Source: a bacterium | GTDB taxonomy: Bacteria > Electryoneota > RPQS01 | Assembly: GCA_016702305.1 (NCBI GenBank) | Contig: JADJEH010000002.1 | Location: 496,001-560,000, forward strand | DNA: 64,000 bases | Direction of reading: 5' to 3' | Shown here: positions 8,212 through 18,040 of the stretch, in pieces | How the letters are laid out: every line of letters starts with the position of its first letter | How positions within the stretch are numbered: position 1 is the first letter of the stretch | Position numbers and translations under genes: made by a program | The notes under the pieces: generated by a model | The model's database searches: none | What the model was told of the DNA's origin: nothing | The model's input: only the letters and a program-made list of their open reading frames with translations

Positions 8212-10293
8212 ATGGGAGGTGGCCTGGCGGTCATCTGGGGTCTATTGTGTTGCGTGGTCACGATGAGTTGGGCGACGGCACCGGATGTCGTGACAAGCCG
8301 CACGTATGATGAACGCGGAGAGTTTACAGCGATAACACTTGTGTCGGCCGACACGCTGAGCGGCACGTACCTGACTGGCATCGGATTGCAGTCGTTGTAC
8401 CAAGGCTATGTTGTCAAGATTGATTCGGTCGGCGCACCGCAATGGACGCGCCAGTGGGGCAATACGAACTATATGTTCGATTGCCTATGGGATCAGGATG
8501 GTGGTAAATTAATCGGCTACACGTCGGAGAACAGCACGCTGGATTATAAGGTCATCCTGTATAATGCGGCTGGTTCCCTGCAAGACAGTTGGGACTTTGG
8601 CGCCAACACTCGTGCTGATCGCGGCTATTCCGCGGCGCGCTACGACAGCGCGCGACTCTTGATCGTAGGCTCTGTGACGCCGGGTGATTCGAGCGCGAGC
8701 GATGGCAACCTTGTGCATCTTGATCCGGCAGGCGCGATTGAATGGTCCCGAACATATCACTCCAGCGCCGTCCTGCGCCGGGTAGAGCGGGTTGATGATC
8801 AAATTTGGCTCTACGGCACGGCGGATAGCGTTGCCGGTCGCCATCGAGATTTTTGGATGGCGCGCACGGACACGCTGGGTGTATTGCTCGCCGCGCATCG
8901 CTTCGGCGGAACTCGCGGAGACGAACTATATGACGCGCAGCGCATGAACGCTGACCTGACGATTCTTGTCGGAGCCACGCACCCGGCGAACGACACGGCT
9001 CAGACTGACATCTGGATCTTGGCAACCAATGACTCCGGAGATAGTCTCTGGTCAAGGCGCTTCGGCGGTACTGAGAATGATGCCGCGCTGTGCGTGCAGT
9101 CTGTAGCGGACCGTGACACAGGCTTCATCGTGGGCGGCTACTGGTCGGAACAACTGCTGGGTACGCACAACGCGTTCTTGCTGAAGATTGATCAAGATTT
9201 TGACAGCATCTGGGCCATTGTTCCTGTGGACACGTCCGTGGCGACGGAGTTCCGCGATGTCGAGGTGGACGAAGACTATCACTATCACGCGGCAGGCCTG
9301 TCCAGCTCCGGTATTCCCCACGGCTTCTATGTCCAGACAGGGGTAGACCCGGCTGCTCCGGTGCAGCACGACCCCGAACCGTTTTCGCTCATCACGCCTG
9401 CGAGCGGGGGTCTAATCCTAACCGATACCATTCGTTTTCGTTGGGAGGCCGCGACCGATCCTGATCCCGGTGATCAGATTGCCTACGCCTTGCTACTTGA
9501 TACAGACACGCTGTTTGACAATCCGACTAACCCCGCGCCGATTGGTCCGATCTTCCCGAGTACCTATCTGCTGACTCGCACCGACGATATCTTCGACCGC
9601 TATTGGCGTGTTGTTGCGCAGGACCAGCACGGAAACCTGCGCACCTGCTCGGACCGGCACTGGCACGTCCGCAAGATACGCCCCGATTCAACGCAGCGCT
9701 TTAACCTGCTCGATCCCCCTAACGGCGGCGCGATTCCCAACCCGTTCGCCGAGTTCGCCTGGGAACGCGCGCTCGATCCTGACAGCGCCGATGAACAGGT
9801 GCTGTATAACTTGTTCTTCCAGGTCGGCGATTCCATTTCGTTGATTGACACGATCTATTCGACCAGAGTCACCGTGGATTTCACCGACCATTCGTTTATT
9901 CACCAGAGCGACACGGTGTCGTGGTGGGTTGTCGCCGACAGTGACTATCCGATGATGCAGCGTGCTTCGAATCAGACGTGGACCTTCATCAACTGGAATA
10001 CATCGAGCCCCGTGCGGCCCGATCTGCCGTTGGCTTTCGCGCTGGAGCCGGCCTATCCGAATCCTTTTAATGCATCGGTCACTCTGCGCTACACAATCGC
10101 GCAAGCCGGTGCGGTCCGTTTGGATGTCTTTGATGTTACCGGCCGTCTGGTGACGACGCTTGTGAACGAACAGGCGACACCCGGTGCGCACAACGTGCAG
10201 TGGCAGGCCGGGAATGCGTCGTCCGGACTATATTTCGCCAGACTCGTTCAGGGCGGCAATGTTGCCGCGCAGAAGCTCCTCTTGCTCAAATGA
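8212..10293 (+). CDS. Secreted surface protein with C-terminal sorting (FlgD-like) domain
   Basis: 693 residues from ATG 8212. This start is fixed by AAGGAGG at 8199-8205 with 6-nt spacing and by a signal peptide beginning MGGGLAVIWGLLCCVVTMSW. The first 370 residues hold repeated blades (VKIDSVGAPQWTRQWG; LVHLDPAGAIEWSRTY; LATNDSGDSLWSRRFGG), a beta-propeller-like pattern. Two Ig/Fn3-like domains follow (FSLITPASGG, FNLLDPPNGG). The tail AYPNPFNASVTLRYTI...VFDVTGRLV...GLYFARLV is the type A C-terminal domain that in FCB bacteria targets proteins to the surface. It is 36 nt before another sorted protein, likely cotranscribed. The ligand or role is unknown. Confidence 0.85.
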   Translation: MGGGLAVIWGLLCCVVTMSWATAPDVVTSRTYDERGEFTAITLVSADTLSGTYLTGIGLQSLYQGYVVKIDSVGAPQWTRQWGNTNYMFDCLWDQDGGKLIGYTSENSTLDYKVILYNAAGSLQDSWDFGANTRADRGYSAARYDSARLLIVGSVTPGDSSASDGNLVHLDPAGAIEWSRTYHSSAVLRRVERVDDQIWLYGTADSVAGRHRDFWMARTDTLGVLLAAHRFGGTRGDELYDAQRMNADLTILVGATHPANDTAQTDIWILATNDSGDSLWSRRFGGTENDAALCVQSVADRDTGFIVGGYWSEQLLGTHNAFLLKIDQDFDSIWAIVPVDTSVATEFRDVEVDEDYHYHAAGLSSSGIPHGFYVQTGVDPAAPVQHDPEPFSLITPASGGLILTDTIRFRWEAATDPDPGDQIAYALLLDTDTLFDNPTNPAPIGPIFPSTYLLTRTDDIFDRYWRVVAQDQHGNLRTCSDRHWHVRKIRPDSTQRFNLLDPPNGGAIPNPFAEFAWERALDPDSADEQVLYNLFFQVGDSISLIDTIYSTRVTVDFTDHSFIHQSDTVSWWVVADSDYPMMQRASNQTWTFINWNTSSPVRPDLPLAFALEPAYPNPFNASVTLRYTIAQAGAVRLDVFDVTGRLVTTLVNEQATPGAHNVQWQAGNASSGLYFARLVQGGNVAAQKLLLLK

Positions 10294-10329
10294 TGTTTGC
10301 ATAGTTTCGCCAAGCAGAAAACGGTGTCT

Positions 10330-12306
10330 ATGGTCTCGCGACTCTTGATTTGCATCCTGATATTGCTGTTGGGCGGACGCGCCCTCGCGCAGTCATTCAC
10401 GTCGCACGTGCTGATGCGGGACATCGGCGGCGCCTGGGACGTGAACACCCGTGACTACGATGGCGATGGCGACTTTGATGTGCTGGCGTCCACGTGGATT
10501 CCCGGCGGAGTATTCTACGGTGAGCATCGTCCCGGCGACACTCTGGCAACTGTGGAAGCCTATGTAGCCAGCAGCAGCGGCCGTGATCTGGCCAGCGGGG
10601 ATTTCGACGGCGATGGAGATGTGGATGGCGTGTTTGCCTCATACGGCGAAGACCGTTACATCTTTCTGCGCAATGAGCCGGCGCAAGTCCCGAGCGAGCG
10701 ATTCGATGCATTTATCATGGCGGAAATGGCCAGCGGGCCGAATGCCTTGGTGAGCGCGGATGTTTCTGGCGATGGTGTTGTGGATCTGGTCGCCACCGAG
10801 CTGCGTTCGAGTACGAATCAAATCAGGATTTTCCAACAAATAGCCGGATCCTTAGAAGAAGTTTGGCTGAGTTCATTGCCGCACGATCCGCTGGCGGTGA
10901 CCGTCGCCGATTTGAATGGTGACGGCACCCTTGAGATACTGATCGCCACAGCGACGGACGGCGGCTTGTATGTCATGCGCCGCAATGCGAATGGCGGCTA
11001 CGCGATCACGCAGGACATCCCCAATTTCTATCTGGCGGCGATTACGGCCGGAGACTTAGACAACGACGGCGCGGTTGACATTATCTGCGGTGACTTCGAA
11101 AGTGACGTTTTCAGGCGCTGGGAATGGAACGGAACCGGTTGGACCTTGTACACCTTGCCCGGTTCGCTGAACAATCCGCGCGCCGTAGCCATGGCGGATT
11201 TTAACTCCGACGGCCTAGTGGATTTTGCGGGCACTGGCGAAGGGCAAAATGGCGGCAGCGGTGGGTTGGCGTGGTGGCGGCAAACAGCGAGCGGCGCGTT
11301 TGTGTATCAATCGCTCTCGAACCAGTCGGGCTTCGTCGGCCTTGACGTAGTGGATTTCGATCGCGACGGAGACGGTGACTTAATCGTCGCCAATCGCGAG
11401 ATTGAGCAGGTCTTGTTCTATGAGAATCTGATGGGTTCACCGACGCGTATCATTGGCCACGTAACGGCGGAACGCGGCGGCGAACCGATAGCAAATGCGC
11501 GTGTGACGGCCGTGGAAACCGGTGTTTCGACGTTGACGGATCCGCTCGGCTACTATGCCCTCGGCATGATCGAAGGCACATTTACGCTGCGCATCGAGCA
11601 TGCTTGCTGGGCCACTACCGACATTCCCGGCGTGCAGACGGTTCGGGATGACACGACATACGTGGACGAGCAATTGCGCCGCGCGGTAATTGATTTGCCA
11701 GTTACGTCGCTGAATCTGTTCATTCAGAATGAGCAGGTTTCGACGTATGAATATTCTATCGGTAATACAGGTGATGCGGATTTGCGCATCGCGGCGTCAA
11801 TCACAGGCTTTGCGCCGCAGGCGCCGTGGGCCAGTGTCGTGCCGGGCGAATTGACGATTGCGCCGGGCCAAAGCGGATCGTTGACCGTCACGCTGACTCC
11901 CGACACGACGAACGAAGCGAATTACGAGTTTTTGGGCGAACTGGTGCTGCGCACAAATTCCTGCCCCGATACGGTTGTCGATGTCGCACTCGTGATCATA
12001 GTCCTCGACGCTCCAGAGCGTGGTGCCGACCTGTTGCCGATGACGACCGGCCTGTTACCGGCCTATCCTAATCCGTTTAACCCGGTGGTGACCATACCCG
12101 TGGCGATCGCGGACGGTGGGCACTATGCCGTGCGGGTCTACGATATTCTGGGTCGTGAGGTCGCGCAATTATTCGACGGGCCTCTGCTGCCGGGACGCTT
12201 TGCCTTCACTTGGCAGGCGAGTGGACATGCGTCGGGACGATACACGGCTGTCTTGACGAACGACGGAAACTCGCGGTGGGAAACGCCGCTAACGATGATC
12301 AAGTAA
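10330..12306 (+). CDS. Secreted FG-GAP/VCBS-repeat protein with C-terminal sorting domain
   Basis: About 658 residues from ATG 10330 (MVSRLLICILILLLGGRALAQ, signal peptide); TTG 10297 is an upstream alternative. Seven FG-GAP-type repeats carry calcium-loop signatures: DYDGDGDFD, DFDGDGDVD, DVSGDGVVD, DLNGDGTLE, DLDNDGAVD, DFNSDGLVD, DFDRDGDGD. They probably fold into one integrin-like beta-propeller (residues 30-370). A carboxypeptidase-regulatory-like domain follows (IIGHVTAERGGEPIANARVTA), then an Ig-like domain and the sorting tail AYPNPFNPVVTIPVAI...VYDILGREV. Likely an adhesin or surface protein; the ligand cannot be read from the sequence. Same orientation and close to the previous sorted protein. 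Confidence 0.87.
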   Translation: MVSRLLICILILLLGGRALAQSFTSHVLMRDIGGAWDVNTRDYDGDGDFDVLASTWIPGGVFYGEHRPGDTLATVEAYVASSSGRDLASGDFDGDGDVDGVFASYGEDRYIFLRNEPAQVPSERFDAFIMAEMASGPNALVSADVSGDGVVDLVATELRSSTNQIRIFQQIAGSLEEVWLSSLPHDPLAVTVADLNGDGTLEILIATATDGGLYVMRRNANGGYAITQDIPNFYLAAITAGDLDNDGAVDIICGDFESDVFRRWEWNGTGWTLYTLPGSLNNPRAVAMADFNSDGLVDFAGTGEGQNGGSGGLAWWRQTASGAFVYQSLSNQSGFVGLDVVDFDRDGDGDLIVANREIEQVLFYENLMGSPTRIIGHVTAERGGEPIANARVTAVETGVSTLTDPLGYYALGMIEGTFTLRIEHACWATTDIPGVQTVRDDTTYVDEQLRRAVIDLPVTSLNLFIQNEQVSTYEYSIGNTGDADLRIAASITGFAPQAPWASVVPGELTIAPGQSGSLTVTLTPDTTNEANYEFLGELVLRTNSCPDTVVDVALVIIVLDAPERGADLLPMTTGLLPAYPNPFNPVVTIPVAIADGGHYAVRVYDILGREVAQLFDGPLLPGRFAFTWQASGHASGRYTAVLTNDGNSRWETPLTMIK

Positions 12307-12327
12307 ACTTTCGATAGAGGTGCAGTG

Positions 12328-13212
12328 ATGAGTGCAACGGGGACCTTTGCCACAAAAGTCGGATTGGCCGAAATGCTCAAGGGCGGCGTAATCATGGACG
12401 TGACCAACGCCGAGCAGGCGCGCATCGCCGAGCAGGCGGGCGCGTGCGCGGTGATGGCGCTTGAGCGAGTTCCGGCCGACATACGCAGGGACGGCGGTGT
12501 AGCCCGCATGTCTGATGTCGCGGTGATACGCGAGATTCAGGAAACTGTATCTATTCCCGTCATGGCCAAGTGCCGTATTGGTCACTTCGTCGAAGCGCAG
12601 GTATTGGAAGCGCTCGAAATTGACTTCATTGACGAGAGCGAAGTCTTGACGCCGGCTGACGAGCAGTTTCACGTGGACAAACACAAGTTCAAAGCCCCGT
12701 TCGTTTGCGGCTGCCGTAATCTCGGCGAGGCGTTGCGCCGAATCGCGGAAGGCGCGGCGATGATTCGCACCAAGGGCGAAGCGGGTACCGGCAACATCGT
12801 TGAAGCCGTTCGCCACATGCGGTCAGTGATGAGTGAGATTCGGAAGGTGTCGCAGATGGCTGACGAAGAGCTGGTCAATTTCGGCAAAGAAATCGGAGCG
12901 CCGCTCGATCTTCTCAAACAGACGCGAGAACTCAAGAAACTGCCGGTTCCGAATTTCGCCGCCGGCGGAATCGCCACACCCGCGGACGCAGCGCTTATGA
13001 TGCAACTCGGCGCCGAGGCCGTGTTCGTAGGCTCGGGAATTTTCAAGAGTGATGATCCCGCCGCGCGTGCCGAAGCAATTGTGTTGGCAACCACACATTT
13101 CAGAGATCCGTCAGTTTTGGTGAAGGTCTCGACGGGTCTGCGCGGCGCGATGAGTGGCATGGACGTGCGCTCGCTGCCGGAATCGGAATTGTTGTCTACG
13201 CGCGGTTGGTAG
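12328..13212 (+). CDS. pdxS: Pyridoxal 5'-phosphate synthase subunit PdxS
   Basis: 294 residues, a (beta/alpha)8 barrel. With ammonia from PdxT it condenses ribose 5-phosphate and glyceraldehyde 3-phosphate into PLP (the DXP-independent route). Conserved stretches seen are LAEMLKGGVIMDVTNAEQA, VMALERVPADIR, the Schiff-base lysine in PVMAKCRIGH, and FAAGGIATPADAALMMQLGA. The start at ATG 12328 is supported by AGAGG at 12316-12320. It sits 11 nt before pdxT. Confidence 0.98.
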   Translation: MSATGTFATKVGLAEMLKGGVIMDVTNAEQARIAEQAGACAVMALERVPADIRRDGGVARMSDVAVIREIQETVSIPVMAKCRIGHFVEAQVLEALEIDFIDESEVLTPADEQFHVDKHKFKAPFVCGCRNLGEALRRIAEGAAMIRTKGEAGTGNIVEAVRHMRSVMSEIRKVSQMADEELVNFGKEIGAPLDLLKQTRELKKLPVPNFAAGGIATPADAALMMQLGAEAVFVGSGIFKSDDPAARAEAIVLATTHFRDPSVLVKVSTGLRGAMSGMDVRSLPESELLSTRGW

Positions 13213-13223
13213 CGAATATCGTC

Positions 13224-13835
13224 ATGGCGCGGGTGGGAGTATTGGCACTGCAGGGGGATTTCCCCATGCATGAGCAGCGGCTGCGTGCGCTTGGCTGTGA
13301 CGTCGTGCAGGTGCGCTTGCCGCAGGAACTCGAGGGATTGGAAGGACTGATCTGGCCCGGCGGCGAAAGTACGACGATGACGCGCGTGATGGATGTCGAA
13401 CTGCGCGAAGCCCTTACGAGCTTCTGCACAACTAAGCCCACATGGGGCACCTGCGCGGGCATGATCATGCTGTCCCACACCGACCCTGATACGCGCGTGC
13501 GCACCTTAGGCATTGCGGACGTTCATGTCAATCGCAATGGTTGGGGGCGGCAAGTTCACTCGTTTGAAGCCGTACTGGAAGTCGCACCGGAGTTGGCCGA
13601 GGCGCGCCGGGCCGTTGGTCTGTTTATTCGGGCGCCGCGCATCACACGGATCGGTGAAGACGTGCGTGTGCTGGCGACCTACCACGGCGAGCCTGTGGCG
13701 GTATCGCAAGGCAAAATCCTCTTGACAACTTTCCATCCGGAGCTGACTGATGACGACCGTTTTCATCGGCTCTTGATATCCTGGATACTGAAATCAGAAT
13801 CTAATCGCATCTTAAGCACGGGAGACCGCACGTGA
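13224..13835 (+). CDS. pdxT: Pyridoxal 5'-phosphate synthase glutaminase subunit PdxT
   Basis: 203 residues from ATG 13224 (MARVGVLALQGDFPMHEQRL). A class I glutamine amidotransferase that makes ammonia for PdxS. The oxyanion stretch WPGGESTTM, the nucleophile elbow TWGTCAGMIML with the catalytic Cys, and the His-Glu pair in TTFHPELTDD are all present. It overlaps the next lipoprotein gene by 4 nt (GTGA). Confidence 0.97.
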   Translation: MARVGVLALQGDFPMHEQRLRALGCDVVQVRLPQELEGLEGLIWPGGESTTMTRVMDVELREALTSFCTTKPTWGTCAGMIMLSHTDPDTRVRTLGIADVHVNRNGWGRQVHSFEAVLEVAPELAEARRAVGLFIRAPRITRIGEDVRVLATYHGEPVAVSQGKILLTTFHPELTDDDRFHRLLISWILKSESNRILSTGDRT

Positions 13836-14866
13836 CCTCTCGCTTCGTTCGGCGCGCCGCCTTTGGCGCGCTTGCACTCATTAGTTTGGCGGCTGCCGTC
13901 GGTTGCGACGACCGCAACGATCCTGATACGCCGTCCACCGTCTATCATTTAAAGAAGACGATTGCGACTCCCGGCGTGGCACAGAATGTTGATGTCAAGG
14001 GAGATCTGCTGGCCGTTGCGGCGTCTTCGGCGGGCACATATGTGTATAATGTTTCCGATACCGAAAATCCGGCGCAAATTTTCCATTTCGTTCCGGCAGG
14101 CGAACTCTATACCGAGTTCGTGAGCCTTGACGCCGTCAATGGATTTGTCCTTTCGATGTGTGCGCCTTCGCTTGCACCGGGTGACAAGTACCCGATTCAC
14201 AGACTTGCGGACAGTACACGCATTGGCGGCGCGGCGTTCACGAGCGGGACGCGCGAGGTGATGATTGCCGCGGAACCATCTCATTTTGTTGCCTGGAAGT
14301 TGGAGCAGGCCGCGCGCGGCGTGGTCTATAGTCAATACTGTTTCCTGCCGGACTCCAACGAGTGGCGTCCGGATTACTGCGACGATTTTTACATTGACTA
14401 CAACGCGGCTTTCGGGCTGCCCCGCGGCTTCGACATTCGTGACAGCCTCTTCGCGATTGCTCAGGACAACTACGAGATCCGGGTTCACAACTACCTCACG
14501 GGAGACGTCGAAGCGCTTGTTCAGACGCCGGGCGATCCTTACGACTGCGCGTGGTACGGAGACTATGTTCTCGTCGCCGATAACTATGCGTTGACCGTGA
14601 TTGATGTCGCGGATTTTTCCGCTGCATCGGTGGTACGAACATATGGAATTTCGGGCGCTGACCGCTTACAAAAAATCGTCGTAGACGGCCATTATGCGAT
14701 TCTGCTCGATGACTCCGACGGGCTCTATATCGTCGACGTGTCGGATCCGTTGCACCCTGTTCTTGAGCAGTCCATCAGTTTGCCCGAGGTGTCCAGCGTC
14801 TCGGCATCAAACGGCGTGCTGGTCGCTTCCGATGAACAATTGGGCGTCTTGATTTACCGTCGTTAA
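13832..14866 (+). CDS. LVIVD-repeat-like lipoprotein
   Basis: 344 residues from GTG 13832, overlapping the pdxT stop, with GGGAGA upstream. The signal peptide ends in SLAAAVGC, so it is probably a lipoprotein. The body has beta-propeller-like repeats of the LVIVD type: GTYVYNVSDTENPAQI, ALTVIDVADFSAASVV, GLYIVDVSDPLHPVLE. Such proteins sit on the outer or inner membrane surface; the role is unknown. Translational coupling with pdxT looks accidental rather than functional. A strong terminator follows. Confidence 0.8.
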   Translation: MTSRFVRRAAFGALALISLAAAVGCDDRNDPDTPSTVYHLKKTIATPGVAQNVDVKGDLLAVAASSAGTYVYNVSDTENPAQIFHFVPAGELYTEFVSLDAVNGFVLSMCAPSLAPGDKYPIHRLADSTRIGGAAFTSGTREVMIAAEPSHFVAWKLEQAARGVVYSQYCFLPDSNEWRPDYCDDFYIDYNAAFGLPRGFDIRDSLFAIAQDNYEIRVHNYLTGDVEALVQTPGDPYDCAWYGDYVLVADNYALTVIDVADFSAASVVRTYGISGADRLQKIVVDGHYAILLDDSDGLYIVDVSDPLHPVLEQSISLPEVSSVSASNGVLVASDEQLGVLIYRR

Positions 14867-14887
14867 CGGCGGGCCGATTCCGTGAAG

Positions 14888-14924
14888 TAAAAAAGCCCCG
14901 CGGCAGAAACCGCGGGGCTTTTCA
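14888..14924. terminator. Bidirectional intrinsic terminator
   Basis: AAAAGCCCCGCGG, loop CAGAAA, CCGCGGGGCTTTT between the convergent lipoprotein and engB genes. Confidence 0.9.
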
Positions 14925-14940
14925 TTTCTATGAGAGACCA

Positions 14941-15546
14941 TCAACCGGCCTTGATGGAGGTCAGGATTGCATCCCATAAGTCGTTTCGGCCTTCATGCGT
15001 CGTGCTCGAATAAGGAATGACGGCCGTGCCGCCCAACGACAGGGCCGGTCCGCGCAGCGCCAGCAACGCCTGATCGCGTTCCTGACGATTGAGCTTGTCA
15101 ATCTTGGTGGCGACGACCAGAAAGCGGCGGCGATACGTGTTTAACGCTTCGATCATTTGCATGTCAAGCTCAGTCAATCCGCGCCGTGCGTCGGCAATCT
15201 GTACGACCAGATGCAGGCGAATTGAATCCGCCAGATAGTCCTCCAAAAAGCCAGCCCATTCTTCTTGCAGCGTGCGCGAAACCTTGGCATACCCGTAACC
15301 CGGCAAATCAACGAAATGGCAGAAACGATCGCCGATGCGGTAGTAATTCAGCAACCTGGTCTTGCCCGGGGTCGCCGACGTGAGCGCGAGCCCCTTGTGG
15401 TTGAGCAGTGAATTTATCAGCGACGACTTCCCCACATTGGAGCGTCCCACGAACGCGACTTCCGGCAGCGGTGGCTTTGGCGCCTGTTTCAAGTCCGTGC
15501 AAGACTTCAGAAACTCAGCTTTAGGTATGACAAGAGTCTTGGCCAC
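14941..15546 (-). CDS. engB: Ribosome-biogenesis GTPase EngB/YsxC/YihA
   Basis: 201 residues, normal for the family. The G motifs are GRSNVGKSSL (G1), a G2 region near SATPGKTRLLNYY, DLPGYGYAKV (G3) and ATKIDKLNR (G4). EngB helps late assembly of the 50S ribosomal subunit. It starts 2 nt after the lon stop and ends the rpoN-lon-engB run. Confidence 0.96.
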   Translation of the reverse strand: MAKTLVIPKAEFLKSCTDLKQAPKPPLPEVAFVGRSNVGKSSLINSLLNHKGLALTSATPGKTRLLNYYRIGDRFCHFVDLPGYGYAKVSRTLQEEWAGFLEDYLADSIRLHLVVQIADARRGLTELDMQMIEALNTYRRRFLVVATKIDKLNRQERDQALLALRGPALSLGGTAVIPYSSTTHEGRNDLWDAILTSIKAG

Positions 15547-15548
15547 GT

Positions 15549-17936
15549 TTAGTGCGAAGCGGAGTCGCGCGGCGCCGATGCCGCGGCCACTCGCGCCGCC
15601 TTCTTAGTGGGAAAGAGCTCGCGCCACACGTCCGCTACATTTTCAGCATACGTGATATGCATGTCCTTGCGCAGCGCGCTGTCGAGTTCCAGCCAGTCCG
15701 GTTTGTTGTCGGCCGGTATGATGAGCTTGCGAATGCCAGCGCGCTTGGCCGCCATAGTCTTCTCCGCCAATCCGCCGATCGGCAGAACGTGACCGCGCAG
15801 CGTGATTTCGCCCGTCATGGCAATTTCAGGTGACACGGGCAGCGATGTAAGAGCGGACAGCAGTGCCGTGGCAAGGGTGATGCCGGCGGACGGTCCATCC
15901 TTTGGAGTTGCCGCCTCAGGAATGTGGAAGTGAATGTCGAGTTTCGCGACAAAGTCCGGCTGGACTCCCCATTCGCCGCCGTACGCTCGCAAGAAGGACA
16001 CGGCGGCATGCGCAGATTCCTTCATCACGTCGCCCAGTCGCCCTGTGAGCTGCACGGCCCCTTTGCCCTTCATCACGCTGGCTTGAATATTGAGAATTTC
16101 GCCGCCCTGTGCGGTCCAGGCAAGCCCAACGGCCGTGCCGATTCGGTCGCCCCTTTCGATCTGATTCTCTTTATAGGGCGGTACGCCGAGCAGTTTGTCG
16201 AGCGACTTGGGCTGCACGTTGACCGTTTCTCCCGACGAACCAAAATTCTCTTTGGCAACCTTTCGGCATATTCGCGCCATGGTACGCTCTAACTCGCGCA
16301 CGCCGGATTCACGAGTGTACGCTGAGATGATCTTGTCGAGGGCCGTCGGCGTGATCGCCAATTCACTTTCGCGCAGACCATGTTCGCGCATCTGTTTCGG
16401 CAGCAGGAATTCGCGCGCGATATGCTGCTTCTCATGATGCAGATAGCCGTGGAGGTCAATGATCTCCATGCGGTCCTGAAGCGGGAGCGGTATGTCGTGC
16501 TTGATATTCGCTGTTGTAATGAACAAAATTTGCGACAGGTCAAAGTCCACTTCAAGATAGTGGTCCGAGAACGTCGAATTCTGCTCGGGATCGAGCACTT
16601 CCAGCAGGGCCGACGACGGGTCACCACGGAAGTCGGACGACATCTTGTCTATTTCGTCAAGCAGGAACACAGGATTCATCGAGCCCGCGCGTTTCATGCC
16701 CTGAATGATGCGGCCCGGCATGGAACCGATATAGGTACGCCTGTGCCCGCGAATTTCGGCTTCATCGCGTACGCCGCCGAGAGAAATGCGCACGAAATTC
16801 CGCCCCATTGCCCGCGCGATTGACCGTCCCAAAGATGTTTTGCCCACGCCCGGAGGACCGACAAGACAAAGGATCGGCCCGCGAATCTTCTCAACTCGCG
16901 CGAGCACGGCAAGATACTCAAGGATACGTTCCTTAGGCTTGCGCAATCCAAAGTGATCCTGGTCCAATATGCGCTGCGCCTCTTCGAGATCAAGACGGTC
17001 CGTCGTCGTCGTGCCCCACGGCAGCGCGAACAGCCAGTCGAGGTAGTTCTTGATCACCGTCGCCTCAGGCGACATCATCGGCATGCCCTTGAGCTTCTCC
17101 ATTTCCTCTTCGGCGCGCTGTCGCACCTCTTTGGGCATGCGTTGCTTGCGCAGCTTCTTGCGATAGGCAATGACGTCCGAAAAATCCTCTTCGCCTTCTT
17201 CGCCGAGTTCCTTCTTGATGATGCGCATCTGCTCTTGCAGGAAGAAGTTGCGCTGCGTGCGCGAGATCTTTTCCCGCACCTGGCCCTCGATATTGCGCTC
17301 GATCTTCAAAATCTCAATCTCTTCATCCAGCGTCCGATTGATAAACTGGAATTGATCGGGAATATAGGCCTGTTCGAGTACTTCCTGTTTGCGCACGGCC
17401 TGCAGCGGGAGGTGGGCAATGATGAAATCCGCGACTGAGACCGGATCGTTCAGATTGTTCAACGTCAGCAGAATTTCATCCGGTAGCTGCCGATTCAAAC
17501 TCACATAGTCGCGAAAGGCGCGCAGCGCCACTTTCATATGGGCGCGCGCTTCGTGGCCCTCTCCGCCGCGCAGCTTGAGCGGCTCGCAGTGTGCATAAAG
17601 GCAATCGCTCTCCGGCGCCCATTCCGAGATGTTGGCGCGGCTCACGCCTTCCACAAGAACTTTGACGAGGCCATTGGGAAGTTTGAGCGTTTGCAGAACA
17701 TTTGCGACGACGCCAACGTCGAACAGGTCCCGCGGCGCAATATCCTCGGTCCCCGGGTCGCGCTGGGTCACGAGCAGAATCCGCCGCTCATTGAGCATAG
17801 CTTTCTCAATAGCGACCAGCGTTGCGGCGCGGCCGATCAAGAGAGGAAAGATCATCGAGGGGAAAACCACTACGTCGCGCAGGGGCAACACAGGCAGCAG
17901 TTCGGAAGACTGGGGTTCGGTAGCTTCGAAGGACAT
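15549..17936 (-). CDS. lon: ATP-dependent protease Lon
   Basis: 795 residues. Order: N-terminal LON substrate domain (1-205, LPVLPLRDVVVFPSMIFPLL), coiled-coil and AAA+ domain (Walker A GPPGVGKTSLGRS; Walker B PVFLLDEIDKM), then the protease domain with the catalytic Ser in KDGPSAGITLA and the Lys in GLAEKTMAAKRAGI. Degrades damaged and regulatory proteins in the cytosol. It lies between rpoN and engB. Confidence 0.98.
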   Translation of the reverse strand: MSFEATEPQSSELLPVLPLRDVVVFPSMIFPLLIGRAATLVAIEKAMLNERRILLVTQRDPGTEDIAPRDLFDVGVVANVLQTLKLPNGLVKVLVEGVSRANISEWAPESDCLYAHCEPLKLRGGEGHEARAHMKVALRAFRDYVSLNRQLPDEILLTLNNLNDPVSVADFIIAHLPLQAVRKQEVLEQAYIPDQFQFINRTLDEEIEILKIERNIEGQVREKISRTQRNFFLQEQMRIIKKELGEEGEEDFSDVIAYRKKLRKQRMPKEVRQRAEEEMEKLKGMPMMSPEATVIKNYLDWLFALPWGTTTTDRLDLEEAQRILDQDHFGLRKPKERILEYLAVLARVEKIRGPILCLVGPPGVGKTSLGRSIARAMGRNFVRISLGGVRDEAEIRGHRRTYIGSMPGRIIQGMKRAGSMNPVFLLDEIDKMSSDFRGDPSSALLEVLDPEQNSTFSDHYLEVDFDLSQILFITTANIKHDIPLPLQDRMEIIDLHGYLHHEKQHIAREFLLPKQMREHGLRESELAITPTALDKIISAYTRESGVRELERTMARICRKVAKENFGSSGETVNVQPKSLDKLLGVPPYKENQIERGDRIGTAVGLAWTAQGGEILNIQASVMKGKGAVQLTGRLGDVMKESAHAAVSFLRAYGGEWGVQPDFVAKLDIHFHIPEAATPKDGPSAGITLATALLSALTSLPVSPEIAMTGEITLRGHVLPIGGLAEKTMAAKRAGIRKLIIPADNKPDWLELDSALRKDMHITYAENVADVWRELFPTKKAARVAAASAPRDSASH

Positions 17937-17957
17937 GTAAAATCGTGGGATATTGTG

Positions 17958-18000
17958 GGAAACAAAACAAACCGGCTGCCGCGGGGCGGACAGCCGGTGG
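17958..18000 (-). terminator. Intrinsic terminator after rpoN
   Basis: On the minus strand ACCGGCTG, 12-nt loop, CAGCCGGT, then TTGTTTTGTTT. It lies between rpoN and lon, so lon may be partly insulated or depend on its own promoter. Confidence 0.7.
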
Positions 18001-18040
18001 GAAGATACGGATTTTTTCTTAGAATTTCTACTATCGCGGC

